Shown piece after piece: positions 54,550 to 64,000 of a stretch of DNA of 64,000 bases. The stretch is from assembly GCA_024803745.1 (NCBI GenBank), contig JANJXV010000013.1, positions 13,637,501 through 13,701,500 on the forward strand, in the 5' to 3' direction. This stretch comes from Megascapheus bottae (lineage: Eukaryota > Chordata > Mammalia > Rodentia > Geomyidae). The notes under the pieces are model-generated. The model saw nothing but the letters and a program-made list of their open reading frames with translations. It searched no databases and was not told the DNA's origin. The translations under genes and the position numbers were made by a program. Each line of letters opens with the position of its first letter. The first letter of the stretch is position 1.

Positions 54550-54760
54550 GGGGCCAGGAGTTTGGCCTAATAGTAGAGTGCTTGCCTAGCATGCATGAAG
54601 ACTGGGGTTTGATTCCTTGTTGTACCACATACATAGAAAAAGCTGGAAGTGGTGCTATAGCTCAACTGGTAGAGCTCTAACCTTGAGAAAAGCCCAAGGC
54701 CAATGCTCAGGCTCTGAGCTCAAGCCCCACAACTGACAACAACAACAACAAAAAAGACAA
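54550..54760 (+). repeat. IDL-Geo SINE, sense
   Basis: Full dimer with an (ACA)n tail. Confidence 0.95.
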
Positions 54761-54780
54761 AAACATTTAGGACTCTAATC

Positions 54781-54796
54781 GTGTGTGTGTGTGTGT

Positions 54797-54827
<31 letters not shown>

Positions 54828-54872
54828 CATGTGAGTGTGTATGCGTGTCTGCGTGTGTGCCTATGCATGTGT
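54781..54872. repeat. (GT)n microsatellite
   Basis: GT repeats with ATG and GCGTG interruptions, ~20 bp after a SINE tail. Confidence 0.95.
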
Positions 54873-54879
54873 GCATCTG

Positions 54880-54950
54880 TGGCGAATCCAGGGCTTTGTG
54901 ATCTTAGTTTTGCTCACAGCTGGTACTCTCCATTTGAACCATACCAGTCC
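54880..54950 (-). repeat. SINE-half relic, antisense
   Basis: 'ttgctcacagctggtactct' and 'ccatttgaaccataccagtc' resemble an antisense SINE half. Confidence 0.45.
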
Positions 54951-55539
54951 CCTAAAATTTCTATGCAGAGGGTATTCAGATTGCCAGCATTAGTGACATG
55001 GCTTCCTGAACAAATCTTGATAATCTTTATCCTGAATATATTATTTATGGCATTTTAGTACTTTAATGTAAAAACACACAGAAAAGATGCCACTTAAATA
55101 ACACAACTAAAAGGCAAATATGAGAACTAATTGAAAATTTGAGAAATAAATGGAAATGCCAGACATTTGGAGTTGTTTTTCATAGAAGCATGTTTGTACC
55201 TGGAACTCTCTGCTTCCATCTGTTCAACCATGCCCTCTCCCCACTACCTGTGGGTCATTGGGTGACATAGTTGGTAAGCACAGGCCTGCTATTTGAATTC
55301 TTAGTTTTTAAAAATGATATGATCACGCACACATGCACATGCATGGCCCATACATAGCAGGGAAAAGGAATCAATAGAAACTGCTCCTAAGGACTGTACT
55401 GTAGGTCTATATCTCTAAGCAATCATTTTAGATTGCCTGCTTTCAAAATAAAGAAATTCATGTCTAAAGAATGAAAGGAAAATATGAAAATGAACATCAC
55501 TAAAAAAAAATACCAACAAAGGGATAGAAATTATAAAGG
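54951..55539. other. Unassigned intronic sequence
   Basis: No repeat or exon recognised. Confidence 0.45.
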
Positions 55540-55703
55540 GGCGATGGTGCCAGTGGCTCTCACCTGTAACCCTAACTTACTAGGAGGCTGAAATCTAAGG
55601 ATCTCACTTCAAAGCCAGTCTGAGCAGGAAAATCTGTGAGACTTTGATCTCCAATTAACCACAAGAAAACTGTGTGACAGGGCCCAGGCCTAGCCTCACA
55701 ACA
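55540..55703 (+). repeat. B1-Geo SINE, sense, Geo half deleted
   Basis: Head 'ggctctcacctgtaacccta', linker 'gatctccaattaaccacaag', then only the last ~30 bp of Geo. Confidence 0.9.
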
Positions 55704-55788
55704 GAAAGAGAGAGGGGTGGCGGGAAGAGAGGGGTGGGGGCGGGGAGGAGAGAATACACACGTGCACATGCGCGCGCATACGCGCGTG

Positions 55789-55820
<32 letters not shown>

Positions 55821-55833
55821 CACACACACACAC
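55704..55833. repeat. Purine tract and (CA/CG)n repeat
   Basis: GGGGTGG/GAGA-rich to 55752, then 'cacatgcgcgcgcatacgcg' and CA repeats to 55833. CpG-rich alternating sequence growing from a SINE tail. Confidence 0.93.
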
Positions 55834-55874
55834 GATTAAACAGAACTTCTGCATTTAAAAAGTAGAATAATTTT

Positions 55875-55955
55875 CCGGGGTCTGTATCTCAATGTGAGGG
55901 CAATTGCTTGGCATAAGTGAGGCCCTGGGTTCAATCCTAGGCACAACAAAAGAAG
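55875..55955 (+). repeat. ID monomer, sense
   Basis: 'cggggtctgtatctcaatgt' and 'gccctgggttcaatcctagg'. Single tRNA-like unit, no Geo. Confidence 0.72.
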
Positions 55956-56124
55956 TACAATATCTGAAACAAAAGTACACTAAATTGACTTAGTAATGAA
56001 ATTGAACTAAAAGATAAACACATCTGTGACTGTAAAGGAAAATGTATTGAGATTGTCCAGTTCAAGAAAGATTGGATAATGTAATGTGAGCTTTAAATAC
56101 AGTACATAAAATAACAATTCTGAT

Positions 56125-56423
56125 CTATTAGATCCAGAGTACAAGAGCAAGGACTCAATATTTGCATACCCAATGCTATGGACATGGTAATGGAAATATA
56201 AACATAACTATATAGACATAAAAACTAATGACTCTATAGACATAATGTTTTATTTCAAAATTAATATGTATCTATGATATACAAACCCTTGGCCTAATTT
56301 TAAGTTCTAAAAACTAAGTGCCAGTGATTATATATAGAGATTCCCTCCTTGAACACCTGTTTGTTAAGCATGTCATTTGAAATATGATGTAAAAATCAAT
56401 GATAATAAATTATTTAATAAAAT
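56125..56423 (+). mobile_element. LINE-1 3' end (second lineage), with TSD
   Basis: 'ggactcaatatttgcatacc' to 'ataataaattatttaataaa', about 90% like 59572-59850. TSD 'aattctgat' at 56116-56124 and 56424-56432. Confidence 0.9.
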
Positions 56424-56462
56424 AATTCTGATGGGCCTATAAAATATAAAGATATGTTTGTT

Positions 56463-56690
56463 CTGATCACTTGTGGCTCACACCTATAATCCTAACTACT
56501 CAGGAGGCTGAGATCTGAGGATTGTGGTTCAAGATCAGCTTGAGCAGGAAAGTAGTGAGACTCTTTATCTCAATTAATAATCAAAAGGAAACCAGGAGTG
56601 GAGCACTAGCCTTGAGCAAAAGAGCTGAAAGACAGTGCTCAGGCCCTAAGTTCAAGCCCCAAGACTGACAAAAACAAACAAATAAACCAA
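56463..56690 (+). repeat. B1-Geo SINE, sense
   Basis: Head 'gtggctcacacctataatcc', linker 'tttatctcaattaataatca', Geo with a ~20-bp deletion, (AAAC)n tail. Confidence 0.93.
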
Positions 56691-59318
56691 ATAACATGTT
56701 GTTTGCATGATAGTAGCACTGAGCTGAAAGAAAATAGGGTAGTACAAAAGTAAAAGGTGCTTATTCACTGTTGTAAATTTGTACTGATCCAAACCAGATT
56801 GTTGTAAATTAAGGTGTTAATTGTAATCCCCAGATAATAACTCCTAAAATTATAAAGAAACAAATATTAAATGGTATATAGGGCATACCTGTTCAACAAA
56901 CTTCTTGAGGAAAATTATCTAACTCATTTATAAGCAACATACTGTTTTGACTCCATTCCATCTGAAAATTAAAAGTTGAAGAAGATTCAGTGTTTTCCCA
57001 GAATGACTTTGCTAGTAAGCGATGGAGCAGGAATTTGAATACACTCATATGTGGTTCAAAGCATTCCCCTGGCCTTTGCTGCAGTAGGATTGCAGCCTAA
57101 GCATTAAGGAGTGTAGCACGCCCCTAACCCGATGGCCATGAGTAGTACCACACATCTCTTTCAGCGTGACTTCTCTGCATGCCAGTAGATATGCAACTGT
57201 GCAACACAGGCTTTAGAAAAACAGAAGTGAACTTTCTTTTCTTGGCTTTGTAATTCACAGACAGAAACTTTTTCATTTGCTTCCTCTTTCACACAGTGAA
57301 AGTTCTGAAATAATGCAGAGCTTTTAAATAAAACAACCAAGTATGAAATTAGGTGATGTGTTGCTGAATTTAATATCAGTTGACAAATCCAGCCGTTATG
57401 ATACAGTAATACAAAGGTAGCTCAGGACTTGCTTTGATTTTTTTTTTTAATCTTTAACTTTGTAGGTAGCGTTTTTAAAGGCTTTTGAGAAAGATAACAG
57501 CAATCAGGCCACTGTTGTTTTCTTCCAACATCGGCGAAGAGGGGCTGTAAAATACCATCTTTTAATTTCAAAACATTTCCCATTTATCATCTTGATATTT
57601 ATTTCCTTGACTTTTACCAGAGACTATTTTAGAAATGCTCTCAGAAGAGTCTGTTTTTCTAGGTTTCATTAAGGAAGCTCAGGATATTTCAGCATAATGC
57701 TGTGACTACAGAATCTATGACCTTCCTGAATCTAAACAAGGAGGCTACTGTTTAAAGTTCTCACTTGAGGGGAAATTGCATCAGATGCTTAGAAAATATA
57801 CCTTTTTCTTCTAATTCTGAGCTCATCTTAATTTTTTCCACTTAAAATAAGTTCTAAGGAATTTATACTTCTCTGTAAAATAGAGGTTTGCTGTAAGAAA
57901 TATCCTAGAATTCTATATTTCTAAATTTATCATTTAAATATCTGCTGCCACTCTTCCCTTTTAAATAATATTTTAAGTATTTACAATATTAGGTTGGGTT
58001 CCAAACACAACTGATTTTAAAGATCAAATAGAATGAGTAAAGAGGTCACATGTGAGGGAGCATTTACATTTAGGGAAAAACATGCCTGCTTAGAGGCATT
58101 TCAAATTTAGGTTTTCACAAGCATTGGTGGACCATTAAAATATATTCCAGGCTAAAGTTCCATGCTTTTTTTTTCAGTTTAAATATTAAAAAAATATTCT
58201 CTTAGGTATTTATATTAAATGGTCAAAAGTTTGACTACTTTTTGAAATATACAGTTGGATGAGTTACCTACCAAGATTTTTCATCTTAGAGATTAACAAA
58301 AAACCCATATTCCAGATTAACTCTTATTTGTGTAAACATTACAAGAATGTTCCTGCTTGTATGTGAATTCTAATGCATCACTGATTAAGACATTTATGGC
58401 TCTTCACCTAGGCCTCTTTTAGCCAAAGTTTGTGCACATCTCATTTGAAATTGAGCAAATAAGTGTACTTTGAGAATATTCTTGTGCCTTGCTCAGTTAA
58501 ATTGTTAGACGAATCTCAGATGCAAGTTTACCATATATGCCCTAGTCAAATTTTTGTGTGATTCTTTATCATTTATCTAGCATAGGTTTTAGAAAATTTA
58601 TACTTAGAATTTGTAGGAAATTTATGCAGGATTTGGATTGTATTTGATTCCATTTTGAAATAAAAATTGTTAAGTTTGCAGTCTGTTCAGTTGAAGAGAA
58701 TCAAGAAAAACTCCTTGTAATTACGATTATGTGAATTACTTTTCTATATGAATCAGTTTTTTTCTTATAGTGCAACCAAAAGACCCAATTTGAATGTGAC
58801 TTTATAAAACTACAGTTATCATTCATTATCCTTTAGTGAGGAGTCCTTTGGTGACGGGTAACAATAGATAAAAAAGGAAAAAAAAAAAACAGGGAATTTG
58901 TTGACTTTAGTAAAAGATGAGGTGACACTTGCTCAAGCAGTGTCCTGAACTCTCCTTCTTCCCATCTTCACATATTTCCCGTCTCCGCTTTTTCTTGTTT
59001 TCTGCTTGGCAAGAATAGCCATTTGATGGAAAGGGATTAGACATTTTGGGCTCACGTTTCAGGTTCTGTGTTGGGGTGGCCTAATGTAGGTCATGCACCT
59101 ACCTGCCCTTGCCCATCATTAACAGCAGGAAGAGTACAGGGGTATGAGGTTCTACCTTGCATTCTATCTTGACCTAATAAGTTCACTCTTGTGCTCAGGG
59201 AAGCAGTATTTCTTGCTAGTAGTAAAAAGAAAGCATGCAAAGTCATGGGTTTTCAATCTTAGAATTTCATCCTTGTAAAATGATGATACCACTACTAAAA
59301 GTTTGAAAACTACAAAAT
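56691..59318. other. 2.6-kb block without SINE or L1
   Basis: The longest stretch here lacking SINEs and L1. Only a MIR relic (56990-57110) is recognised. The part around 57200-58150 and 58320-58700 looks unique and has low CpG. Possible conserved enhancer sequence, by inference only. No exon with a known product. Confidence 0.5.
56990..57110 (-). repeat. MIR fragment, antisense
   Basis: 'tgctagtaagcgatggagca' and 'ggaatttgaatacactcata' match the antisense MIR core. Confidence 0.7.
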
Positions 59319-59329
59319 TGTGGGAAATC

Positions 59330-59370
59330 CAGATGCCCTACTGCAGATGAATGGATACAGAAAATGTGGC

Positions 59371-59415
<45 letters not shown>

Positions 59416-59869
59416 GGAATTCTACGTAGTCAACAGACAAGATAAAATGATGGCATTCACAGGGAAGTGAATGAATCTAGAGTGAATCATGTTGAGTGAG
59501 ACAAGTCAAGAACAAAGGAACAAAAGGCGCATGGTATCCTTTTATGGCTATTAGATCCAAACAATATAAGAGAGAGGACTCAATATTTGCATACCCAATG
59601 CTATGGACATGGTATTGGAAATATAAACATAACTGCATAGACATAAAAACCTATGACTCTATAGACATAATGTTTTATTTCATAAATTAATATGTATCTA
59701 TGATATACAAACCCATAGCCTAATTTTGATTATGTTCTAAAAACTGAGTGCCAGTGATGTATATAGAGATTCCCTTCTTGAACACTCATTTGTTAAACAT
59801 GTCATTTGAAATATGGTGTAAAAATCAATGTTAATAAATTCTTTAATAAAAAAGGAAATAGAAAAAAAA
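59330..59869 (+). mobile_element. LINE-1, 5'-truncated (second lineage), with TSD
   Basis: End of ORF2 ('gatgaatggatacagaaaat', 'tgaatctagagtgaatcatg') and a 3' UTR shared with 56125. TSD 'tgtgggaaatc' at 59319-59329 and 59870-59880. A GATA repeat lies inside the ORF2 part. Confidence 0.92.
59371..59413. repeat. (GATA)n microsatellite inside L1
   Basis: About 11 ATAG units where L1 ORF2 usually reads 'atatacacaatggaat'. Confidence 0.96.
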
Positions 59870-59959
59870 TGTGGGAAATCAGTTTTGTTCTGCTAATGTT
59901 AGAATAATGTCATTTGGGTTACTTTCCAGTGTAGGATTTTCTATATTTTAAACCTGTGA

Positions 59960-60430
59960 ATTATTTGTTGAACAGATACTTACTGATTACTGCCAATATG
60001 TCAGCACACATTCTTGTCACAATGCTAAGGAGAAGAAATAACTCTCTTTCATGGAGCTTAAGAACCAAAGGATAAACAGTACTAAAAGCACTAGGTTGTA
60101 GGACATAAAGTAAAAAGATATCTAGAGTAGATTGTGATCAAGTGAAGCACTTAAGAATGAATTAGAGAGTGAACACAGTGAAGGAAAAGAGCGCTGAGTG
60201 TTTAGTGCATAGGAAAACCCTATGTGGAAAATCTGAGGCAAAAGAGGGGATAGAACCAAACTGTGTACCGTAAGGAAATGTGGAAGGGAAATGAAGAGTA
60301 AGTAAAGAAGCTGAGAGGGAAGCAAAATGCTGTCGAAGAGGAAGACTAAAAAATGAAAAAGAAAAAAAAGAACTTTATCCTACATGGTATGGGTAGCCAA
60401 TGAACAACAATGTTACGTGGTCAAATAAAA
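59960..60430 (+). mobile_element. Old LINE-type relic (L1M-like 3' region)
   Basis: 'ctctttcatggagcttaaga', 'gcgctgagtgtttagtgcat', 'tggtatgggtagccaatgaa' keep the order of the same long relic seen at 21758-22740. Confidence 0.6.
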
Positions 60431-60784
60431 TATCCAGTTTAGAAACATCCTGTAGCATGGTAGTTGGTGAGAGGGACAACTGCGGTACAGAGTCACTCCC
60501 AAGCATTACAAATTAATTAATTAAAACAAAGGACTTGAGTTCTTTTTAAAAACAAATCCTGCTTCCTGTCTCTCACACCTGTATAGCTATGTACAGGTCT
60601 TGCTCAGTAATGAGACAGTAGAAACTGGGGATATTTTGTTTACCCTAAAATGCATGTTATCCTTTGTTTTAAGTTCATGATGTTTATATTTTATTTGCTA
60701 AATGGAAGTAAAACATTTGAGCGATTTTCTGCAAATTCAACATTTGACCCCCTACAAAGCATTTTGAAACCAAAAATTAATCCA
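60431..60784. other. Unassigned intronic sequence
   Basis: No clear repeat or exon. Confidence 0.45.
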
Positions 60785-61048
60785 GATGTATTGGCTCACT
60801 GGTATAATTCCAGGTGTTCCTTAGGAATATAGATGAGGAGGATAGTAGTTCAAGGCCAGCTTGGGAAAAAAGTTAGTGAGATCCCATTTCACCATAAAAG
60901 CCAGGTGTGGTGGCACACACTTGTCACCTAAGTTACATAGAAGATGTTTATAATACCTGCCTAGACACAAGATCCTGTTTGAAAATAAGGCAAAAGAGAC
61001 TGTTGACTTGGCACAAATGATAAAGCACCCGCTGGGTCTTGTCGAAAC
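60785..61048 (+). repeat. Dimeric 7SL/B1-like SINE, old
   Basis: Two 7SL-type heads in tandem: 'gtattggctcactggtataa' at ~60787 and 'gccaggtgtggtggcacaca' at ~60899, then a decayed ID-like end ('acttggcacaaatgataaag'). Confidence 0.7.
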
Positions 61049-61270
61049 CCTACAGGCTCATACCTGTAATCCTAGCTACTCAGGAGGCTGAGATCTGAGG
61101 ATTGAGGTTCTAAGGCAGCCTGAGCACTAAAGTCTGAGAGACTCTTATTTCCAGTTAACCACCAGAAAACCAGAAGTGGTACTGTGGCTCAAGTGGTAAA
61201 GTGATATAGCCTTGAGCTGAAGAGCTCAGGGACAACGCCCAGGCCCAGAGTTCAAACCCCACGATGGACC
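61049..61270 (+). repeat. B1-Geo SINE, sense
   Basis: Head 'ggctcatacctgtaatccta', linker 'cttatttccagttaaccacc', Geo half, (AAT)n tail. Confidence 0.94.
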
Positions 61271-61324
61271 AAAATAATAATAATAATGTAAAAAGAATAA
61301 TCGAAATGAAATACCTTGTATCAC

Positions 61325-61545
61325 AAGTCAGGGCCCTTGGTAGCTCATGCCTGTAATACTAACTACTCAGGAGACTGAAATCTGAGGATCATGGTTTGAA
61401 GCCAGCCCAGGCAGGAAAGTCCATGAAATTCTTTTTTCCAGCTAATCAGCAGAACGTGAGAAGTAGAGCTATAACTCAAGTGGTAGAACACCAGCCTGGA
61501 GTGATAACACCTAGACTCTGAGTTCAACTCCAGTACTGGGGCTTT
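61325..61545 (+). repeat. B1-Geo SINE, sense
   Basis: Head 'tggtagctcatgcctgtaat', linker 'cttttttccagctaatcagc', Geo 'gagctataactcaagtggta'. Confidence 0.92.
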
Positions 61546-61779
61546 GAATCATAAGTTATATGTTTCCTTAAAGTAAAAAAAAGTTCATAAGATATGTCTT
61601 AAGGTAAGACTTTTATTGTATCTCAACACTAACGGTATCTGGTGATTATTACTCCCATAACTATGTACATGGAAATTAAAGTATTTAAAGTGCTCGATGG
61701 TGCCATCTAGTGGTATGCATACCATAAAAGGTTCCGTTTTGCTACTTAATAGTTTGGGGACCGAATACTTTAAAACTAG

Positions 61780-62025
61780 GGTGTTTTCTTTTTCTTCTTT
61801 TTTTTGTTTGTTTTTGTTGTTATTTTTTATTGTTTTTTGTTGTTGTTGGCTGTGGGGCTTGAACTCTGGGCCTCAGCTCAAGGCTTGGCTTGCCACTTTC
61901 GGTTTTCTGGTGGTTAATTAGAGATGAGAATCTCACTTAGTGTATGGGCTGGCTTTAAACCATGATCCTCAGATCTCAGCCTCCTGAGTAGCTAAGATTG
62001 CAAGCATGAGGCATGGGCACCCAGC
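61780..62025 (-). repeat. B1-Geo SINE, antisense, with TSD
   Basis: T-rich tail, antisense Geo (with a deletion after 'gggcctcagctcaaggct'), linker and B1 head. TSD 'ttaaaactag' at 61770-61779 and 62026-62035. Confidence 0.95.
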
Positions 62026-62153
62026 TTAAAACTAGTTTTATAAAATTAATGCAATAGGATAAGACTTAAGAGGAGCTTATTATAAAATAATTCTTATCTA
62101 TAATACCAGCAGCAAACAATAAAATAAACTGCATCAAAAATCTAAACTTTTAG

Positions 62154-62347
62154 GGCTGGGAGTTTGGCCTAGTAATAGAATGCTTGCCCTAGCATGCACA
62201 AAGACCTGGGTTCGATTCCTCAGTACCACGTACATATAAAAAGCCAGAAATGGTGCTATGGCTCAGGTGGTAGAGCTCTAGCTTTGAGAAAGCCCATGGA
62301 TGGTGCTCAGGCCCTGAGTTCAAGACCCAGGATTGGCAAAAAAAAAA
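62154..62347 (+). repeat. IDL-Geo SINE, sense, with TSD
   Basis: Full dimer. TSD 'tctaaacttttag' at 62141-62153 and 62348-62360. Confidence 0.97.
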
Positions 62348-62360
62348 TCTAAACTTTTAG

Positions 62361-62545
62361 CCAATTTCCAGTGGCTCACATCTGTAATCTTAACTAGTAA
62401 AAAGGCTAAGATCTGTGGATCACAGTTCAAAGCTAGTTCAGACAATAAATCCAAGAGACTCCATTTAATTAGCAAGAAACCACAAGTGGAGGTATGGTTT
62501 AAATGATAGCCAACTTTGAGGGCGGGGGGAAAGCCTGAATTCAGG
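62361..62545 (+). repeat. B1-Geo SINE, sense, old
   Basis: 'ccagtggctcacatctgtaa', 'ccatttaattagcaagaaac', weak Geo half with a G-run. Confidence 0.82.
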
Positions 62546-62559
62546 CACAAAAAAATTAA

Positions 62560-63180
62560 ATATTTTATCAAAAAGAAAGTAAAGCATTTCACAGAATGGG
62601 AGAAAAATATTTAAAATTACTTTTTCTTGTAAGATCCAGATTATAAAAAGAACTCTTACCATTTTACAGCAAAATGACAACCTCATTTCAAAAATAAAAT
62701 GAGTCAAGGACTTGAATAGACTTTTTCTTAAAGAAAATATGTAAATGTCCAATAAGCACAAGAAAAGGTGCTCAACTTCATTAATAAGTAGATAAATACA
62801 AATCAGACCCTGAATTCAAACCCAGAATCTCCAAGAGAAACTGAGACAGAGAAATAAATAAAAACAATAGTAAGATACTATCTCCTGTCCACTAAAACTT
62901 TCATAATTAAAATTTTAAAAATGTAAACGTTGATACAGGTATGAGAAGTAGGAGTCTTCATTCATCGCAAACTGTGGAAAATATTTTGACATGTTCCTAA
63001 GTAACACATAAAGTTACCATATAACCTAGTAATTTTACTCCTATGCGTATTCCCAGTTGTCAAAGCTAACATAAAGGTGGAGGCAAATGTCTAAAGCAAA
63101 ACAAAAAGAAAAGATTTGGAGTAGTATAAAAAAAATTAGGATTATAGTCAAGGTATGTGTACACACAGTGAGATAGCCAC
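62560..63180 (+). mobile_element. Ancient LINE-1 ORF2 region, sense
   Basis: 'ggacttgaatagactttttc', 'gtgctcaacttcattaataa', 'gataccaggtatgagaagta'-like text and 'aaagttaccatataacctag' are old L1 landmarks. Frame destroyed. Confidence 0.78.
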
Positions 63181-63544
63181 TGGAATATCCAGAAAATAAA
63201 GGAGATGTTGGTGGTTTTGTTAGGACAAGGAAATCTAGCAAGTCATTTTGAGAGAAAGTTCACTGGACTTCCTGTGCTTGGAGCTGGAGCGTTCTTATTG
63301 GTGGGCAGCAGCTGTCACTACGAATGTAGCTGGGTGCCAGTTTTGTCTGTTGCTAGGAAAAAATATTGACCGGAGAGATATGGTAGACTGTTAACTGACT
63401 TGTCCTAGCAGAGGAGTTCTTGGAACTATCATTGGGACCTGAGTGCTCTTTTCCCCATGACCTATGTGCTCTGTTCTGGTTGTGTTTGTATGACATGAAT
63501 GTTTTCATTTGTGTACCTAGTTTCCACACAGGTGGTCAAACAAA
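63181..63544. other. Unidentified insert within the ancient L1
   Basis: About 360 bp that breaks the L1 order, locally GC-richer ('ggagctggagcgttcttatt', 'gtggtcaaacaaaaacctgt'). I recognise no family. It may be an old LTR or DNA transposon, or original L1 sequence decayed beyond recognition. Confidence 0.4.
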
Positions 63545-63850
63545 AACCTGTATACTGAATGTTCATAGCATTATTCATAATAGCCAAAAGATGGAAAAGG
63601 AACGTCCCATCTAGTGATGAATGAACAAACCATTATATTCACACAATGGAATATTATTCAGACATAAAAAGGAATGAAGCATGATTATATTGCTAACCGT
63701 TGAAAATGTTATGCTAAATAACAGAAGCCAGGCACAAGACTATACATGATTCCATTTCTATGAAACATCCAGAATAGAGACTGAAAGCAGATTAGAGCTT
63801 GTCGGGTAATGGAGAAAAGAATAAAGAGTGACTGCTTAATACATAGAGGG
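63545..63850 (+). mobile_element. Ancient LINE-1, 3' part, sense
   Basis: 'cattattcataatagccaaa', 'caatggaatattattcagac' and 'acatgattccatttctatga', the continuation of the copy at 62560. Confidence 0.85.
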
Positions 63851-64000
63851 GTTTGGTTTCTTTTGTCCATCATGGAGTTTGTACTCAGGGCGCCATTCTT
63901 GCTCAGCAGACACTCTCACTTGAGCTGTACTTCCATCCCTGGATGGCTACTCTCCAACTTATGTTTCTGAAATAGCTGGAATGACAGGAATGAACATAAG
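63851..64000 (-). repeat. Old B1-Geo-type relic, antisense, cut by the window end
   Basis: 'ccatcatggagtttgtactc', 'cacttgagctgtacttccat' and 'aatagctggaatgacaggaa' follow the Geo-to-B1 antisense order. Confidence 0.65.

Larger units (their letters stand above)
1..64000 (+). other. FCHSD2: Internal part of the FCHSD2 gene (introns and five exons)
   Basis: Five exons on the + strand, all with AG acceptors and GT donors, give one open frame of 180 codons with the FCHSD2 F-BAR sequence in the correct order. Visible complete introns are 8225, 6656, 1665 and 744 bp. At least 15.2 kb of upstream intron and 30.9 kb of downstream intron are inside the window. I could not find the preceding exon (ending in the codons before GlyIleGlnLys) or the following one. 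That the outer sequence is intron of the same gene is inferred from the known very long introns of this gene. Confidence 0.9.

Noticed and set aside
57440..57545. Possible exon after 'ctttaactttgtag'
   Set aside because: No donor in a sensible place, no recognisable peptide, and not the expected next FCHSD2 segment.

Overview
This window is mammalian nuclear DNA from inside one large protein-coding gene. Five short exons on the + strand, each with AG/GT splice borders, join in phase into 180 codons (540 nt). I recognise them as the F-BAR region of FCHSD2 (F-BAR and double SH3 domains protein 2), roughly residues 56-235 of a protein of about 740 residues. The exons are 15263-15339, 23565-23709, 30366-30499, 32165-32219 and 32964-33092. 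Neither end of the gene is present: the promoter and first coding exons lie left of base 1, and I found no continuation of the F-BAR coding sequence between 33093 and 64000. I see no second gene, no functional RNA gene and no CRISPR array, and nothing prokaryotic or plasmid-like.

The organism is a rodent, most likely of the superfamily Geomyoidea (kangaroo rats, pocket mice, pocket gophers). The commonest repeat, about forty copies, is a dimeric SINE of about 195 bp. Its left monomer is tRNA-Ala/ID-like ('gtttggcctagtggtagagtgcttgc') and its right monomer begins near 'ggaagtggtgctgtggctcaagtggtagag'. This matches the published description of IDL-Geo, which is known only from Geomyoidea. A second family, about thirty copies of about 235 bp, has a 7SL/B1-like head ('ggctcacacctgtaatcctagctactcaggaggctgag') joined to the same Geo-type right monomer. 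I call it B1-Geo here as a description, not a database name.

The other repeats are:
- young and old LINE-1 fragments, several with visible target-site duplications (TSDs)
- ancient mammal-wide relics (MIR, MER5A, L1M-type 3' ends, LTR-like pieces)
- microsatellites, many of them growing from SINE tails

Layout:
- 1-15.2 kb: intron upstream of the first visible exon, with dense SINEs and L1 fragments.
- 15.26-33.1 kb: the five exons with introns of 8225, 6656, 1665 and 744 bp.
- 33.1-64 kb: more than 30.9 kb of the next intron. It includes two larger 5'-truncated L1 copies (40.9-41.85 kb and 52.2-53.15 kb), L1M relics, and a SINE-free block at 56.7-59.3 kb that may hold conserved non-coding sequence.

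The most useful observations are structural: a 77-bp coding exon closely flanked by two SINEs, an L1 that cut a SINE in two with its TSD visible, an L1 flanked by unusually long direct repeats, a 49-bp near-perfect inverted repeat made by two L1 3' ends, a 38-bp x 3 tandem repeat, and the B1-Geo composite SINE itself. I found no new biological system. Repeat boundaries are good to about 10 bp unless a TSD is quoted.
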